Below, piece by piece: positions 25,901-33,413 of a stretch of DNA of 39,455 bases (the first letter of the stretch is position 1; each line of letters opens with the position of its first letter). The notes under the pieces were generated by a model. The model did no database searches and was not told where the DNA came from. It saw nothing but the letters and a program-made list of their open reading frames with translations. Source of the stretch: Candidatus Altimarinota bacterium (GTDB lineage: Bacteria > Patescibacteriota > Gracilibacteria > JAHISY01); contig JAQVAZ010000007.1 of the NCBI GenBank assembly GCA_028690585.1, forward strand, positions 1 to 39,455, in the 5' to 3' direction. The position numbers were made by a program, and so were the translations under genes.

Positions 25901-26752
25901 TTACACAAAAACTTTCACTGGCTTCAGAGTATGTTTTTCTTTTTCCGCTTCGAGGATTGCGAGTAATTTACCTTCGGCGAAACCTGCGATAAAACCTTCA
26001 CACACTTCCCCGCCTCGGCAGGCAATTTTTTGCCCATTGCGAATTTTAGCGGCTTCGATAATAGTGAGATTGAGTCGCGAAAAAACTAAACCTTCCTCGA
26101 GTGGCAGAATTTTTTCTTCGGCAATCGCTTTGAGAGAGATTGCTTGTTTGATGTTAAATTTCCCGACACGCATCCGTTTCAGCCGAGTGAGATAACCACC
26201 TGCCAGTAAATCCTCTCCGAGATCTCGCGCAATCGAGCGAATGTAAGTGCCACTGCCACAGTGAATATGTAAATCTGCTTTGGGATAGCGGAAGCTGATG
26301 AGTTTCAAAGCGTGAATCTCAATCTCGCGTGGTTGCATCTCGATTTCGATTCCTTCGCGCGCCAACTCGTAAGCATTCTTGCCACCGATTTTGATAGCAG
26401 AATACTGTGGAGGAATTTGGGAAATTTTCCCCAAATATTTCGGCAGTAATTTTTCTAAATCCTCACGCGCAAAAACTGGAGAATTCAGAGTTGGAATAAT
26501 TTCTCCTTCACTATCGCCTGTATTGCTTCTCCCTCCGAAAGTAATTTCTGCTTCGTATTCTTTATCGCAACCAACGATGTATTCGATTAAGCGTGTGGCG
26601 CTACCAACACCCAAAACTAAGACTCCCGTAGCGAGTGGATCGAGAGTGCCAGTGTGGCCAATCTTTGGATTTTTTAATCTTCTGCGCGCAAAAGCAACTA
26701 CATCATGAGAAGTAATCCCTGCGGGTTTGTCGATAATAAGCCAACCATCCAT
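25901..26752 (-). CDS. truB: tRNA pseudouridine(55) synthase
   Basis: A 283-residue TruB. MDGWLIIDKPAGITSHDVV begins the domain, the catalytic Asp38 is in HTGTLDPLATGVL, and YSAIKIGGKNAYELAREG and GTYIRSIARDLGE follow. A short C-terminal PUA-like region completes it. It makes pseudouridine 55 in the T-loop of tRNAs; both tRNA genes in this window have the TTC T-loop target. It is divergent from nadK across only 28 bases. The start codon follows a TAAAAT box by 7 bases. Confidence 0.96.
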   Translation of the reverse strand: MDGWLIIDKPAGITSHDVVAFARRRLKNPKIGHTGTLDPLATGVLVLGVGSATRLIEYIVGCDKEYEAEITFGGRSNTGDSEGEIIPTLNSPVFAREDLEKLLPKYLGKISQIPPQYSAIKIGGKNAYELAREGIEIEMQPREIEIHALKLISFRYPKADLHIHCGSGTYIRSIARDLGEDLLAGGYLTRLKRMRVGKFNIKQAISLKAIAEEKILPLEEGLVFSRLNLTIIEAAKIRNGQKIACRGGEVCEGFIAGFAEGKLLAILEAEKEKHTLKPVKVFV

Positions 26753-26759
26753 CTGGAGG

Positions 26760-26774
26760 ATTTTAGCGTAAAAT
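26760..26774. promoter_or_regulatory. Symmetrical bidirectional promoter of truB and nadK
   Basis: ATTTTA-GCG-TAAAAT reads as a -10 box on both strands. On the plus strand TAAAAT ends 6 bases before the nadK ATG. On the minus strand it ends 7 bases before the truB ATG. Both transcripts would be leaderless. Confidence 0.55.
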
Positions 26775-26780
26775 AGAGTT

Positions 26781-27647
26781 ATGCAAACCGAAGCCTTCCA
26801 AGTTATCGCACTTTCTACTCGGCCAGAGCTAAAAGCCGATTTGAAACCTTTTCACACGCTAGTGAAATTTTTAAATAAAGCTGGGAAAAAAGTTTTACTA
26901 GATAGCAACGCTGGCAAACTACTAGGTATGAAAGCCAGTAGCGATATCGAGATTCGCGAAGAAGCAGATTTGATTTTGGTATTTGGTGGCGATGGCGCTT
27001 TTCTCGGCGCAGCGCGGCATTTCCATGGCAGCGATGCAGTTTTCGCCGGTGTGCGATACGGGAAGCTCGGATTTCTTACAGAATATTTACCTAGCGAGAT
27101 TAAGCAAGTTTTGGAAAAATTTTTCAGTGGAGATTATCGTATCAGCGAGAGAATCGCGCTGGAGGCGGAAGTGTTGCGCGGCAAAAAAATCGTGAAGCGC
27201 CTGTTTGCGCTGAATGAAGTAGCAGTAAATCAAAACAAACTCTGCCGCATGGTGGAGCTCGAAATCGAGATGAATGGTAAACCGATTACCACTTACAATT
27301 CTGATGGAGTGATTCTCGCGACTCCCACTGGCTCCACTGCTTACTCACTTTCCGCAGGTGGCCCGATTGTGTATCCGAGCCTCAATGCTTTTGTGCTTAC
27401 TCCGATAAATCCACATCTGCTAGCAAACCGCCCACTCATGATTCCTGATAATCGTGAAATCGGCATCATCGTGAAAAACGCGAATGTAACTCTCACCGCT
27501 GATGGGCAAAAAACTTTCCCGCTGCGTGAAGGTGATAAAGTTTTGATTCGCAAAGCTGCACAGCCAATCAGAGTAATCCATGAAACCAACCGCAACTACT
27601 TCGATATCCTCCGCGCAAAACTCGGATGGGGTGAGAGAGAAAGATAA
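26781..27647 (+). CDS. nadK: NAD kinase
   Basis: A 288-residue NAD kinase. GGDG at 69-72 is the phosphate-binding motif. Further family blocks are GVRYGKLGFLTEY, FALNEVAVNQ and YNSDGVILATPTGSTAYSLSAGGPIVYP. It phosphorylates NAD to NADP in the cytosol, downstream of the adenylyltransferase at 11925-12485. Upstream lies a two-way promoter shared with truB. The ATG is 6 bases after the -10 box, leaving no space for a ribosome binding site. Confidence 0.96.
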   Translation: MQTEAFQVIALSTRPELKADLKPFHTLVKFLNKAGKKVLLDSNAGKLLGMKASSDIEIREEADLILVFGGDGAFLGAARHFHGSDAVFAGVRYGKLGFLTEYLPSEIKQVLEKFFSGDYRISERIALEAEVLRGKKIVKRLFALNEVAVNQNKLCRMVELEIEMNGKPITTYNSDGVILATPTGSTAYSLSAGGPIVYPSLNAFVLTPINPHLLANRPLMIPDNREIGIIVKNANVTLTADGQKTFPLREGDKVLIRKAAQPIRVIHETNRNYFDILRAKLGWGERER

Positions 27648-27649
27648 AA

Positions 27650-27835
27650 CTAACCTTGATAGAAATCAGAAACAACCTTAGCGGGCTCATCAGCATCCTT
27701 TTCCCGTAAAGGAATTTCGTGTTGAGTAGCTGCTACCACTTGATTACGAGTTGGTTCTATAAGTAGAAGTCCTTCTTTGGGTTTACCGCTATCTTTATTT
27801 CTTTCTCCCCAAAATTCAAACTGATTAGTATTCAT
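27650..27835 (-). CDS. Small unknown protein, last gene of the accessory cassette
   Basis: A 61-residue soluble protein I do not recognise. It has a polar, aromatic N-terminus (MNTNQFEFWGERNKDS) and a charged remainder with no membrane helix. It is 27 bases after the 122-residue gene. Its leader, TTTAATAACTAAAATT before the ATG, nearly repeats the leader of the cassette's first gene. It converges on nadK, with only 2 bases between the stop codons. Confidence 0.5.
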   Translation of the reverse strand: MNTNQFEFWGERNKDSGKPKEGLLLIEPTRNQVVAATQHEIPLREKDADEPAKVVSDFYQG

Positions 27836-27862
27836 AATTTTAGTTATTAAAGAATTAAGAAT

Positions 27863-28231
27863 TTATTTAATTTTACTTATCGCTTCTCTAATCTTCAAAA
27901 TTCTTTTTTTTATACGCTGTATTCCAGATACATCTTGCATCTCAGATCCATCTAGTATCGCAGATTTATCTATCGCGGATTTTGATTCTTCGGTGAGGTT
28001 AGCTAGTAAGAAATTCAAATCATCAAGATGTGTTTTTAAAACATCAATCGTTTCTCTAGTAAGATCATCCGCAACTTCCTGAGCCCACCTCAATCTATTT
28101 TTGATTCCATCGCAAAGTTCTAAAATATTTTTGCAATAATCAACCCAACCTAATATTTCGTGAATTTTTTTTCTTGACTCAGGAGTTTCACCAACACTAA
28201 TTAATTTCGGAACATCTAATTCTATTTTCAC
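27863..28231 (-). CDS. Helical protein of unknown function, third gene of the cassette
   Basis: A 122-residue soluble protein starting at GTG, 6 bases after the previous gene. By eye it is a bundle of amphipathic helices: SRKKIHEILGWVDYCKNIL, DDLTRETIDVLKTHLDDL and a basic C-terminal helix GIQRIKKRILKIREAISKIK. I recognise no domain. Close spacing suggests translation coupled to the 237-residue gene. Confidence 0.6.
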   Translation of the reverse strand: MKIELDVPKLISVGETPESRKKIHEILGWVDYCKNILELCDGIKNRLRWAQEVADDLTRETIDVLKTHLDDLNFLLANLTEESKSAIDKSAILDGSEMQDVSGIQRIKKRILKIREAISKIK

Positions 28232-28237
28232 AAAAAA

Positions 28238-28951
28238 TTAAGGATTATTGCTTTGTGTTTCCCAATCAAAAGCTGAACCAGCAGCTTCTACGCATTTTCT
28301 ATGATTAGGATCACCAACTTTCCTAGCAACTCCAGCAACCATCTCATCTTCACTCATTCCTAATCCTACCGCAGCGCGAGTAGATTGCTTCAACTCTGGC
28401 AAAAACTTTTCTGGAAGCTTACCTAATAGCGCAGCCACTCTGCCTTCAATCCTCTGAAGCTCAGCTTCACCAATTACCAATCTTTCTTCATCTGAAAGTT
28501 TTTCTATCAAATCATGAATCTTATCAAGACACAAAGAAATCTCAGCAACTGATATTGCTTCGATGTCTAAAACTGCAGCATCCTCACGATAAATTTCTTC
28601 AGCTTGCTTCAGAGCTTCTAGTATCTCTGCGTGTAACTCATTTTCTGTCAAAATAATCAAAGCATCGGGAAATTTTTCCCAGATTGCATCTATAAAATTA
28701 GTAATCCTTGTTTTAATCGCCTGCAAATCTACTGTGGTAAGTTTCTCTTCTCTACCTAGCGGAGGATTATCTAATCGGAAAATCATCGCTTTCAAATTGG
28801 CTGATAAATCACAAGCTAATATGTAATCAAAGTCAGAGTTTCCAAGGGAATTATCAATAATATTACCTATATCATCTAACTCCGACATGAAGCCAGAAAA
28901 AAGAGATTCATTACCATTATCCAATCCTAGAGATGCTGAAGATTCTTGCAT
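28238..28951 (-). CDS. Acidic helical protein of unknown function, second gene of the cassette
   Basis: A 237-residue soluble acidic protein without signal peptide. It has mostly helical stretches such as LQAIKTRITNFIDAIWEKF and ISLCLDKIHDLIEKL. The C-terminal third contains LLGKLPEKFLPELKQSTRAA and ends in a Cys/Trp-containing tail (CVEAAGSAFDWETQ). I recognise no family. It lies 20 bases after the 56-residue gene and 6 bases before the 122-residue gene. Codons are AT-rich like the other unknown genes here. Confidence 0.6.
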   Translation of the reverse strand: MQESSASLGLDNGNESLFSGFMSELDDIGNIIDNSLGNSDFDYILACDLSANLKAMIFRLDNPPLGREEKLTTVDLQAIKTRITNFIDAIWEKFPDALIILTENELHAEILEALKQAEEIYREDAAVLDIEAISVAEISLCLDKIHDLIEKLSDEERLVIGEAELQRIEGRVAALLGKLPEKFLPELKQSTRAAVGLGMSEDEMVAGVARKVGDPNHRKCVEAAGSAFDWETQSNNP

Positions 28952-28971
28952 AAGTTAAATTAAAGATTTAT

Positions 28972-29142
28972 TTATTCCTTATCTGTATCAGCATTCTTTT
29001 CGTCTCCACCAACAACACTTCCTCTCCTGCCAAGCGTTTCTGCAACTCTACCCCTGCCAGCTGCTTCTCTGGCATCTGCAGCTGCATCCTCTACACCCGC
29101 ATCAGCACCCCTGCGATTATCTGGAATTTCTCCTCTTGGCAT
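28972..29142 (-). CDS. 56-residue disordered basic/acidic peptide, first gene of the cassette
   Basis: The frame from ATG at 29142 to TAA at 28972 encodes 56 residues, starting MPRGEIPDNRRGADAGV and ending KNADTDKE. It is rich in Arg, Ala, Gly and Asp with almost no hydrophobic residues, so it is probably intrinsically disordered. Evidence that it is real: it sits at the expected distance from the best promoter in the window, its leader matches that of the last cassette gene, and the next gene begins 20 bases after its stop. I recognise no homologue. Confidence 0.55.
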   Translation of the reverse strand: MPRGEIPDNRRGADAGVEDAAADAREAAGRGRVAETLGRRGSVVGGDEKNADTDKE

Positions 29143-29172
29143 AAATTTAGTTATTAAAAAAATAAGGAGAGA

Positions 29173-29201
29173 ATTATAGGTAATAAATTTCCTTTAGTCA
29201 A
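29173..29201 (-). promoter_or_regulatory. Near-consensus promoter of the four-gene cassette
   Basis: On the complement TTGACT (29201-29196) and TATAAT (29178-29173) are exactly 17 bases apart. This is the closest match to the sigma-70 consensus in the window. Transcription would start near 29166, giving a leader of about 24 bases. Confidence 0.65.
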
Positions 29202-29238
29202 AAACCTAATTCTTAATCCTTATCAACTTAATTCTTTC

Positions 29239-29739
29239 CTACACCTCCCTCTTCACCCACTTGAGATACAAGCTGGTTAAAGCTTCCTTCGTAGCGCTGA
29301 TGAGTGAAGCTAATACATCCTTGAGATTGCGAATCCGCGCAACCAATTCAGCAAGCTTGTGTGGCGGCATTTTCTTCACACCCACATAAGCCAGTAAAAC
29401 TTTTCTCTCATCTTTGCGAATCTCTTTGCGAATCTCCTCTGCGATTTCTTTACGCATCACTACAGTCTCTGGCAGTGGCTGAAACTGAGGGATAGAAGCA
29501 GCAACAGAATCATCTTGTTTTTTACCACCACTGCTTTGTTTGCCTTTGGTTTGGCTTTCATCCTCACCGAAAGATTCTCCATCTTCGATTCCGAGATCCG
29601 CAATCTCTCCAGAGATTTCTGCCTGAGTTACCATAAACTCAGTAGCCGCAGAGACATCTGTTTCTTTAGCCTGAGAATCACTTTTGGCTTCTTGGGATTC
29701 TGGTTTTTCGAGATGAGAATCGTTTTTCGTATCAGACAT
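29239..29739 (-). CDS. Protein of unknown function with disordered N-terminus
   Basis: A 166-residue protein. Residues 1-95 are low complexity (Ser, Glu, Asp, Lys, Gln), with no signal peptide. Residues 96-166 look folded and helical: VMRKEIAEEIRKEIRKDERK, then VGVKKMPPHKLAELVARIRNL and an amphipathic end LTSLYLKWVKREV. I recognise no domain. A TAAAAT box lies 8 bases upstream of the ATG. It is divergent from rplA and separated from the cassette promoter by AATTCTT-type heptamers. Confidence 0.65.
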   Translation of the reverse strand: MSDTKNDSHLEKPESQEAKSDSQAKETDVSAATEFMVTQAEISGEIADLGIEDGESFGEDESQTKGKQSSGGKKQDDSVAASIPQFQPLPETVVMRKEIAEEIRKEIRKDERKVLLAYVGVKKMPPHKLAELVARIRNLKDVLASLISATKEALTSLYLKWVKREV

Positions 29740-29747
29740 ACCAGACT

Positions 29748-29753
29748 ATTTTA
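29748..29753 (-). promoter_or_regulatory. -10 box of the 29239-29739 gene
   Basis: TAAAAT on the complement (overlapping TATAAA), 8 bases before the ATG, so the mRNA would have little or no leader. Confidence 0.35.
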
Positions 29754-29793
29754 TACTGTAATTATGGCATAGTGAAATCCCTCTATCAATTAT

Positions 29794-29822
29794 TTGCAAA
29801 GAAACTGATGTTTCCGTAGAAT
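29794..29822 (+). promoter_or_regulatory. Predicted promoter of rplA-dut
   Basis: TTGCAA (29794-29799) and TAGAAT (29817-29822) with a 17-base spacer. Transcription would start near 29829, leaving about 57 bases that contain the hairpin at 29835-29872. Confidence 0.6.
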
Positions 29823-29834
29823 CTCCGCACTTTT

Positions 29835-29872
29835 GAGGGAGTCTGCCGAAAGCCGGTAGACGCTAATACCTC
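29835..29872 (+). promoter_or_regulatory. Probable ribosomal protein L1 autoregulatory leader
   Basis: Outer stem GAGG/CCTC (29835-29838 with 29869-29872). An asymmetric internal loop, GA against GCTAATA, follows. The inner stem GTCTGCCG/CGGTAGAC (29841-29848 with 29854-29861) has one G-U pair and the loop AAAGC. The 5' side GGGAG and 3' side AATACC resemble, from memory, the GGGAG and AAATACC sides of the L1 site in 23S rRNA helices 76-77. Its place directly before rplA fits feedback control by L1. Confidence 0.6.
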
Positions 29873-29886
29873 TAACCCTACTCATT

Positions 29887-30792
29887 ATGAATCCTAAGAA
29901 AACCCCAGCCACTGAGGCTGAAGCAACTCCTACTGTCGATGATAAGGAGCTTCTTAAGCAGAAAAAAGAAGAAGCGAAACAACGCAAAGAAGCAGAGAAA
30001 GAAGAGAAGAAAGTTGAAAAACAATCCAAGAAGAAAGGCGCTGGCGCAGCCAAAGGTAAGAAAGAGAAGAAAGAGCAACGCCGCAATCCTCTCAAAATGC
30101 ATGGTAAGAAATACCGCGCAGTAGCGGCGAAGATTGATAAAGAAAAAACTTACTCTCTCACTGAAGCGGTGAAACTCGTGAAAGAAACTTCTGTAACGAA
30201 ATTCGATGGTAGTGTAGAGATTCACACTCGCCTCGGAATCAATACCAAAAAATCTGACCAAGTGATTCGCTCCACTGTGGCATTACCTCACGGCACTGGC
30301 AAGAAACTTCGCGTGATTGCTTTCGTAGGTGAAGATAAAGCAGCTGAGGCGAAGAAACTCGGCGCTATCGAAGCTGGTGAAAACAGTTTGATTGAGAAGA
30401 TTGCCAAAGGTTGGCTGGATTTCGATGTTGCGATTGCGACACCAGAGATGATGAAAGGCTTGGGTAAGATTGCGAAAACTCTCGGTCAAAAAGGTTTGAT
30501 GCCAAATCCAAAGGCTGGCACTGTCACTCCAGATATCGGCAACGCGATTGCTGAAATCCAAAAAGGTAAAGTGGAATTCCGCAACGATTCTTTTGGAATC
30601 CTCCACAACCTCGTTGGCAAAGTTTCTTTCGATGATGCGAAGTTGATTGAGAATATCAAAACTTATCTCAAAGCGGTGAATGAATCCAAACCAAAAGCAG
30701 TGAAAGGCGCTTTCATCCAAAGCATCAGCCTCGCTTCTTCTATGGGACCTGGTATCCGTATCGATGCTGCTGGCGTAATCCGCGAGCTGTAA
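29887..30792 (+). CDS. rplA: 50S ribosomal protein L1 with long charged N-terminal extension
   Basis: Residues about 75-301 match L1: [37 protein letters not shown], the signature [18 protein letters not shown], and the C-terminal [15 protein letters not shown]. The first 70 or so residues are an extra Lys/Glu-rich segment with Lys-Lys-Lys-Gly-Ala type repeats. Bacterial L1 is usually near 230 residues; this one has 301. L1 forms the mobile stalk at the ribosomal E site. The rplK gene that usually precedes rplA is absent. The stop overlaps the dut ATG (TAATG). The leader resembles the L1 rRNA target. Confidence 0.96.
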   Translation: MNPKKTPATEAEATPTVDDKELLKQKKEEAKQRKEAEKEEKKVEKQSKKKGAGAAKGKKEKKEQRRNPLKMHGKKYRAVAAKIDKEKTYSLTEAVKLVKETSVTKFDGSVEIHTRLGINTKKSDQVIRSTVALPHGTGKKLRVIAFVGEDKAAEAKKLGAIEAGENSLIEKIAKGWLDFDVAIATPEMMKGLGKIAKTLGQKGLMPNPKAGTVTPDIGNAIAEIQKGKVEFRNDSFGILHNLVGKVSFDDAKLIENIKTYLKAVNESKPKAVKGAFIQSISLASSMGPGIRIDAAGVIREL

Positions 30793-31235
30793 TGCAAGTA
30801 AAAATCTTTCGCCTCGATAAATCCCTACCGCTACCAACTTATGAAACAGCTGGGGCGGTAGGTTTCGATTTACTGGCACGAGAAGAAGTAATGATTGAGC
30901 CAGGCGAGATTAAACTCATTCCTGCAAATGTAATTGTAGAAACTCCCGTGGGTTATGCTTTACTGATTGCAAGCAGAAGTTCTACTCCGAAGAAGAAAGG
31001 TTTAACTCCTCCGCATGGCCTCGGAATTATCGACCAAGATTATTGTGGCGCGGAAGATGAATTGAAGATTCAAGTGCAAAACTCCACTACTACTCCAGTT
31101 ACAGTTTCGCGTGGAGAAAAAATCGCGCAAGCGCTTTTCGTGCCAATCGCCAAAGCAGAATTTATCGAAATTGATAAAGTCGAGAATCAAACGCGTGGCG
31201 GCTTCGGCAGCACCGATGCAATTAAAAATAGTTAG
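30792..31235 (+). CDS. dut: dUTP diphosphatase
   Basis: A 147-residue trimeric-type dUTPase with the five motifs in order: AGAVGFDLLA (1), SRSSTPKKKG (2), GLGIIDQDYCG (3, catalytic Asp), GEKIAQALFVP (4) and TRGGFGST (5). It hydrolyses dUTP to dUMP, keeping uracil out of DNA and providing the thymidylate precursor. It overlaps rplA by one base in TAATG, so it is probably translated by reinitiation. The linkage with a ribosomal protein gene is unusual. A long inverted repeat follows 30 bases after the stop. Confidence 0.95.
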   Translation: MQVKIFRLDKSLPLPTYETAGAVGFDLLAREEVMIEPGEIKLIPANVIVETPVGYALLIASRSSTPKKKGLTPPHGLGIIDQDYCGAEDELKIQVQNSTTTPVTVSRGEKIAQALFVPIAKAEFIEIDKVENQTRGGFGSTDAIKNS

Positions 31236-31264
31236 TAGATTTTATTTCCTCTGAATTTCCTTTT

Positions 31265-31328
31265 GTCACCCCGAGCCTGCCGAGGGGTATTGTGAATTTT
31301 GCTTGTGGTTCGGCAAGCTCACCACGAC
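31265..31328. repeat. Long intergenic inverted repeat, copy 2
   Basis: Same arms as 20211-20273, different spacer. It separates dut from the lipoprotein gene and could terminate transcription. Confidence 0.75.
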
Positions 31329-31365
31329 AAAAACGAAACTTTGTTCTTAATCCTTATTTTCTTTT

Positions 31366-31374
31366 TGCTACAAT
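31366..31374 (+). promoter_or_regulatory. Extended -10 promoter of the vWA lipoprotein gene
   Basis: TGC plus TACAAT, no good -35 box. Transcription would start near 31381, leaving about 18 bases with TTAACTCCCCTATT before the ATG. Confidence 0.45.
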
Positions 31375-31398
31375 ACTTTCTGCATTAACTCCCCTATT

Positions 31399-32667
31399 AT
31401 GCGTTTCCAAAAATCTTCTGCGCTGGCGGTAATCCTGCTAGTAACTTTATTTGTAGGCGGTTGCGGTAACGCTACTGAAACAACTCCTGAGAAAAAAATT
31501 GCGCGAGGAGTCAATGAAGTTATGCAAAATAAAGCAGCGAGTGAAGATGAAGATGCTGCCGATACGGAAGATTCTGATAGCGAAGAAGTGATAACAACTG
31601 GAGAAGCCGGAGTAAATTCCACCGACAGTTGTGATGCAAGTTTTCAGAAACTAGTAGATAAATATGGAAAAGAATACGGTGATTGCTATGGAAATGTCGA
31701 TGATAGTTACGCTTGCAGCGAGAAACAGAAAATCACCAACTTGATTTTAGTTTTAGATGGCAGCGGCAGCATGGGTGCCAAAGTGCAAGATGAAAGCAAG
31801 ATGGAAATCGCAAAAGCCGCTGCGAGTAATTTTGTTGGCAGCCTCAAGAGTGAGGTAAATTTTGGGTTCATCATCTACGGACAAAAAGGTAGCACTGCGC
31901 AGAAAGCGATTTCTTGCGCAGGTATCGATACCATTGCAACTCTCGGGAAAGTAAATGCGACTGCTACCAAAGCAGAGATTGCGAAACTGAGACCCGTGGG
32001 TTGGACTCCGATTGCAGATTCGTTGAGAAAAGCACAAACGCTGCTAGAGAAATATCCTGCCGATAAGTATCGCAACATTATTCTCCTCATCAGCGATGGA
32101 GAAGAAACTTGCGATGGAGATCCTGTCGCCACTGCGAAAGCTTTGCAAGCCAGCGGAAGTAAAACCGTTACGAATGTAATCGGTTTCGATGTGGGGGGTG
32201 AAGCGGAAGCGCAGCTAAAAAATATCGCGAGTAATGGAAGCGGTGCTTATTACTCTGCGCGCACCGCAAATGAGTTGAATTCCGCGCTGGTGAATCTCAC
32301 CAAAGTTACTTGCGCTTCGCAACCGAATGCTTGGAGCAAAGGCTTCTCTTCTGTATTGGATAATTTCTTGGAATGTAATCAACGCCTCGGAGACGAGAAA
32401 CACGAAATCCAAATGGCAATTGGCCTCGATGAAATCGGAAATCCAAAATGTAAAGCTGCGATTAAAGCAAAATACGATGAGAGATATCAAAGTATCTACA
32501 CCCAAATCAAAGCAGCCGAAGCAGCTGGTAACGCGAAGCTAAAAAATATCTCTCCAAATTCCGATGATGCATTTTTCAATCCTGCGACTACCAAAGAAGT
32601 AGATGATGAAACGATGGAAGATGAGACTTTAGATATTTCCGATACTGATACGGAAGATTGGGAATAG
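31399..32667 (+). CDS. Secreted lipoprotein with von Willebrand factor A domain
   Basis: A 422-residue protein with a lipoprotein signal peptide: a short basic start, a hydrophobic core and the lipobox FVGGC near residue 22. An acidic, disordered linker (about 40-75) leads to the vWA domain near 115-300. Its MIDAS begins DGSGSMG, and SDGEETCDGD carries later metal-site residues. Cysteines are frequent in and after the domain, suggesting disulfides outside the membrane. The C-terminal 110 residues contain more Cys and an acidic tail. Such proteins usually bind other proteins or surfaces through a metal ion. The partner is unknown. It ends in TAG. Confidence 0.88.
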   Translation: MRFQKSSALAVILLVTLFVGGCGNATETTPEKKIARGVNEVMQNKAASEDEDAADTEDSDSEEVITTGEAGVNSTDSCDASFQKLVDKYGKEYGDCYGNVDDSYACSEKQKITNLILVLDGSGSMGAKVQDESKMEIAKAAASNFVGSLKSEVNFGFIIYGQKGSTAQKAISCAGIDTIATLGKVNATATKAEIAKLRPVGWTPIADSLRKAQTLLEKYPADKYRNIILLISDGEETCDGDPVATAKALQASGSKTVTNVIGFDVGGEAEAQLKNIASNGSGAYYSARTANELNSALVNLTKVTCASQPNAWSKGFSSVLDNFLECNQRLGDEKHEIQMAIGLDEIGNPKCKAAIKAKYDERYQSIYTQIKAAEAAGNAKLKNISPNSDDAFFNPATTKEVDDETMEDETLDISDTDTEDWE

Positions 32668-32689
32668 CGAAAAATTAAGAATTAAGTTT

Positions 32690-32760
32690 CCGTTGTCATC
32701 CAACGCAGGAGCAGGGTTACAAGCTGAAAGCTTCCCCTTGGGAAATCCAGACCAGCGATG
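32690..32760. repeat. Degenerate GTTGTCATCC repeat region
   Basis: CCGTTGTCATCC near 32690 and GGAAATCCAGACC near 32741 echo the ends of the GTCATCCC repeat family, with a longer unrelated middle. It is probably a decayed or expanded member. Confidence 0.35.
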
Positions 32761-32802
32761 GTTTCGGGAACACGGATTATATCTTCACAAATGAAAGATA
32801 AA

Positions 32803-32811
32803 TGCTAGAAT
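32803..32811 (+). promoter_or_regulatory. Extended -10 promoter of the 32841-33413 gene
   Basis: TGC plus TAGAAT (32806-32811); TTCACA lies 16 bases upstream as a possible -35. An ATG at 32802 overlaps the box, so translation should start later, at 32841. Confidence 0.5.
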
Positions 32812-32840
32812 GGGGAACTATACTTTTATTTTCCTATTGT

Positions 32841-33413
32841 ATGAGCATTGAGACAACACAAAAAACAAGCTCCCTAAGAAGAATAGTTGATTGTGCGCGT
32901 GCCGGCATCGATTATCTGTCGCGATTGCTTGATGCTGCGGTGGAAGATTGTTTGACAGATGAAGATCTTCGCAAAAGAGAAGTGGGTCTTGAGACAAGAA
33001 GAAATGTGAAACAAGCATTAGCGCTCTTGAAAAGCGAAAACGAAAATTTTTTAAGAGAGTCAGTCGCCTCTGGCGAGGCGATGCCGGTAAGCAAATTTTT
33101 TGAGAATCCTAAAAGCTTGGTTGGCAAAAAGGTAATAATCATACGACATCATCCTGCTAGTATGCAGCACTCTGAGAGTAAATTTACTTCCCTCACCAGA
33201 GAGGGGAAAGAACACTATTCTGTAATTGAACGAGGTCGCATAAAAACCGCAGAGCTAAAAAATAACCACCTAGAGATAAAAATGGATGGAGATTTTTTCA
33301 GCTGGCATCTTTATCCAAACGACAGAATAGTCATTGAAGCTGGTGAATGTGATGAGCTTTTTTGGAATAAAAATAAAATCGCCATAAAATTCCTAGCCCC
33401 TAGCAATCACTAA
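32841..33413 (+). CDS. Protein of unknown function carrying in-frame palindromes
   Basis: A 190-residue soluble protein I do not recognise. The N-terminal half is helical (DYLSRLLDAAVEDCLTDEDL); the C-terminal half looks beta-rich (LVGKKVIIIRHH, then HYSVIERGRIKTAELKNNHL and RIVIEAGECDEL). I use the ATG at 32841, because the in-frame ATG at 32802 lies within the -10 box. Two palindromes occur in the coding sequence, near 33064-33081 and 33186-33208. Codon use is more mixed than in its neighbours, suggesting transfer. It converges on comFC with a 21-base overlap of coding regions. Confidence 0.65.
   Translation: MSIETTQKTSSLRRIVDCARAGIDYLSRLLDAAVEDCLTDEDLRKREVGLETRRNVKQALALLKSENENFLRESVASGEAMPVSKFFENPKSLVGKKVIIIRHHPASMQHSESKFTSLTREGKEHYSVIERGRIKTAELKNNHLEIKMDGDFFSWHLYPNDRIVIEAGECDELFWNKNKIAIKFLAPSNH

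Noticed and set aside
30283-30879. 198-residue minus-strand frame across rplA and dut
   Set aside because: It is antisense to two well-conserved genes.
32802-32840. ATG at 32802 for the 32841-33413 gene
   Set aside because: It overlaps the TGCTAGAAT promoter element.
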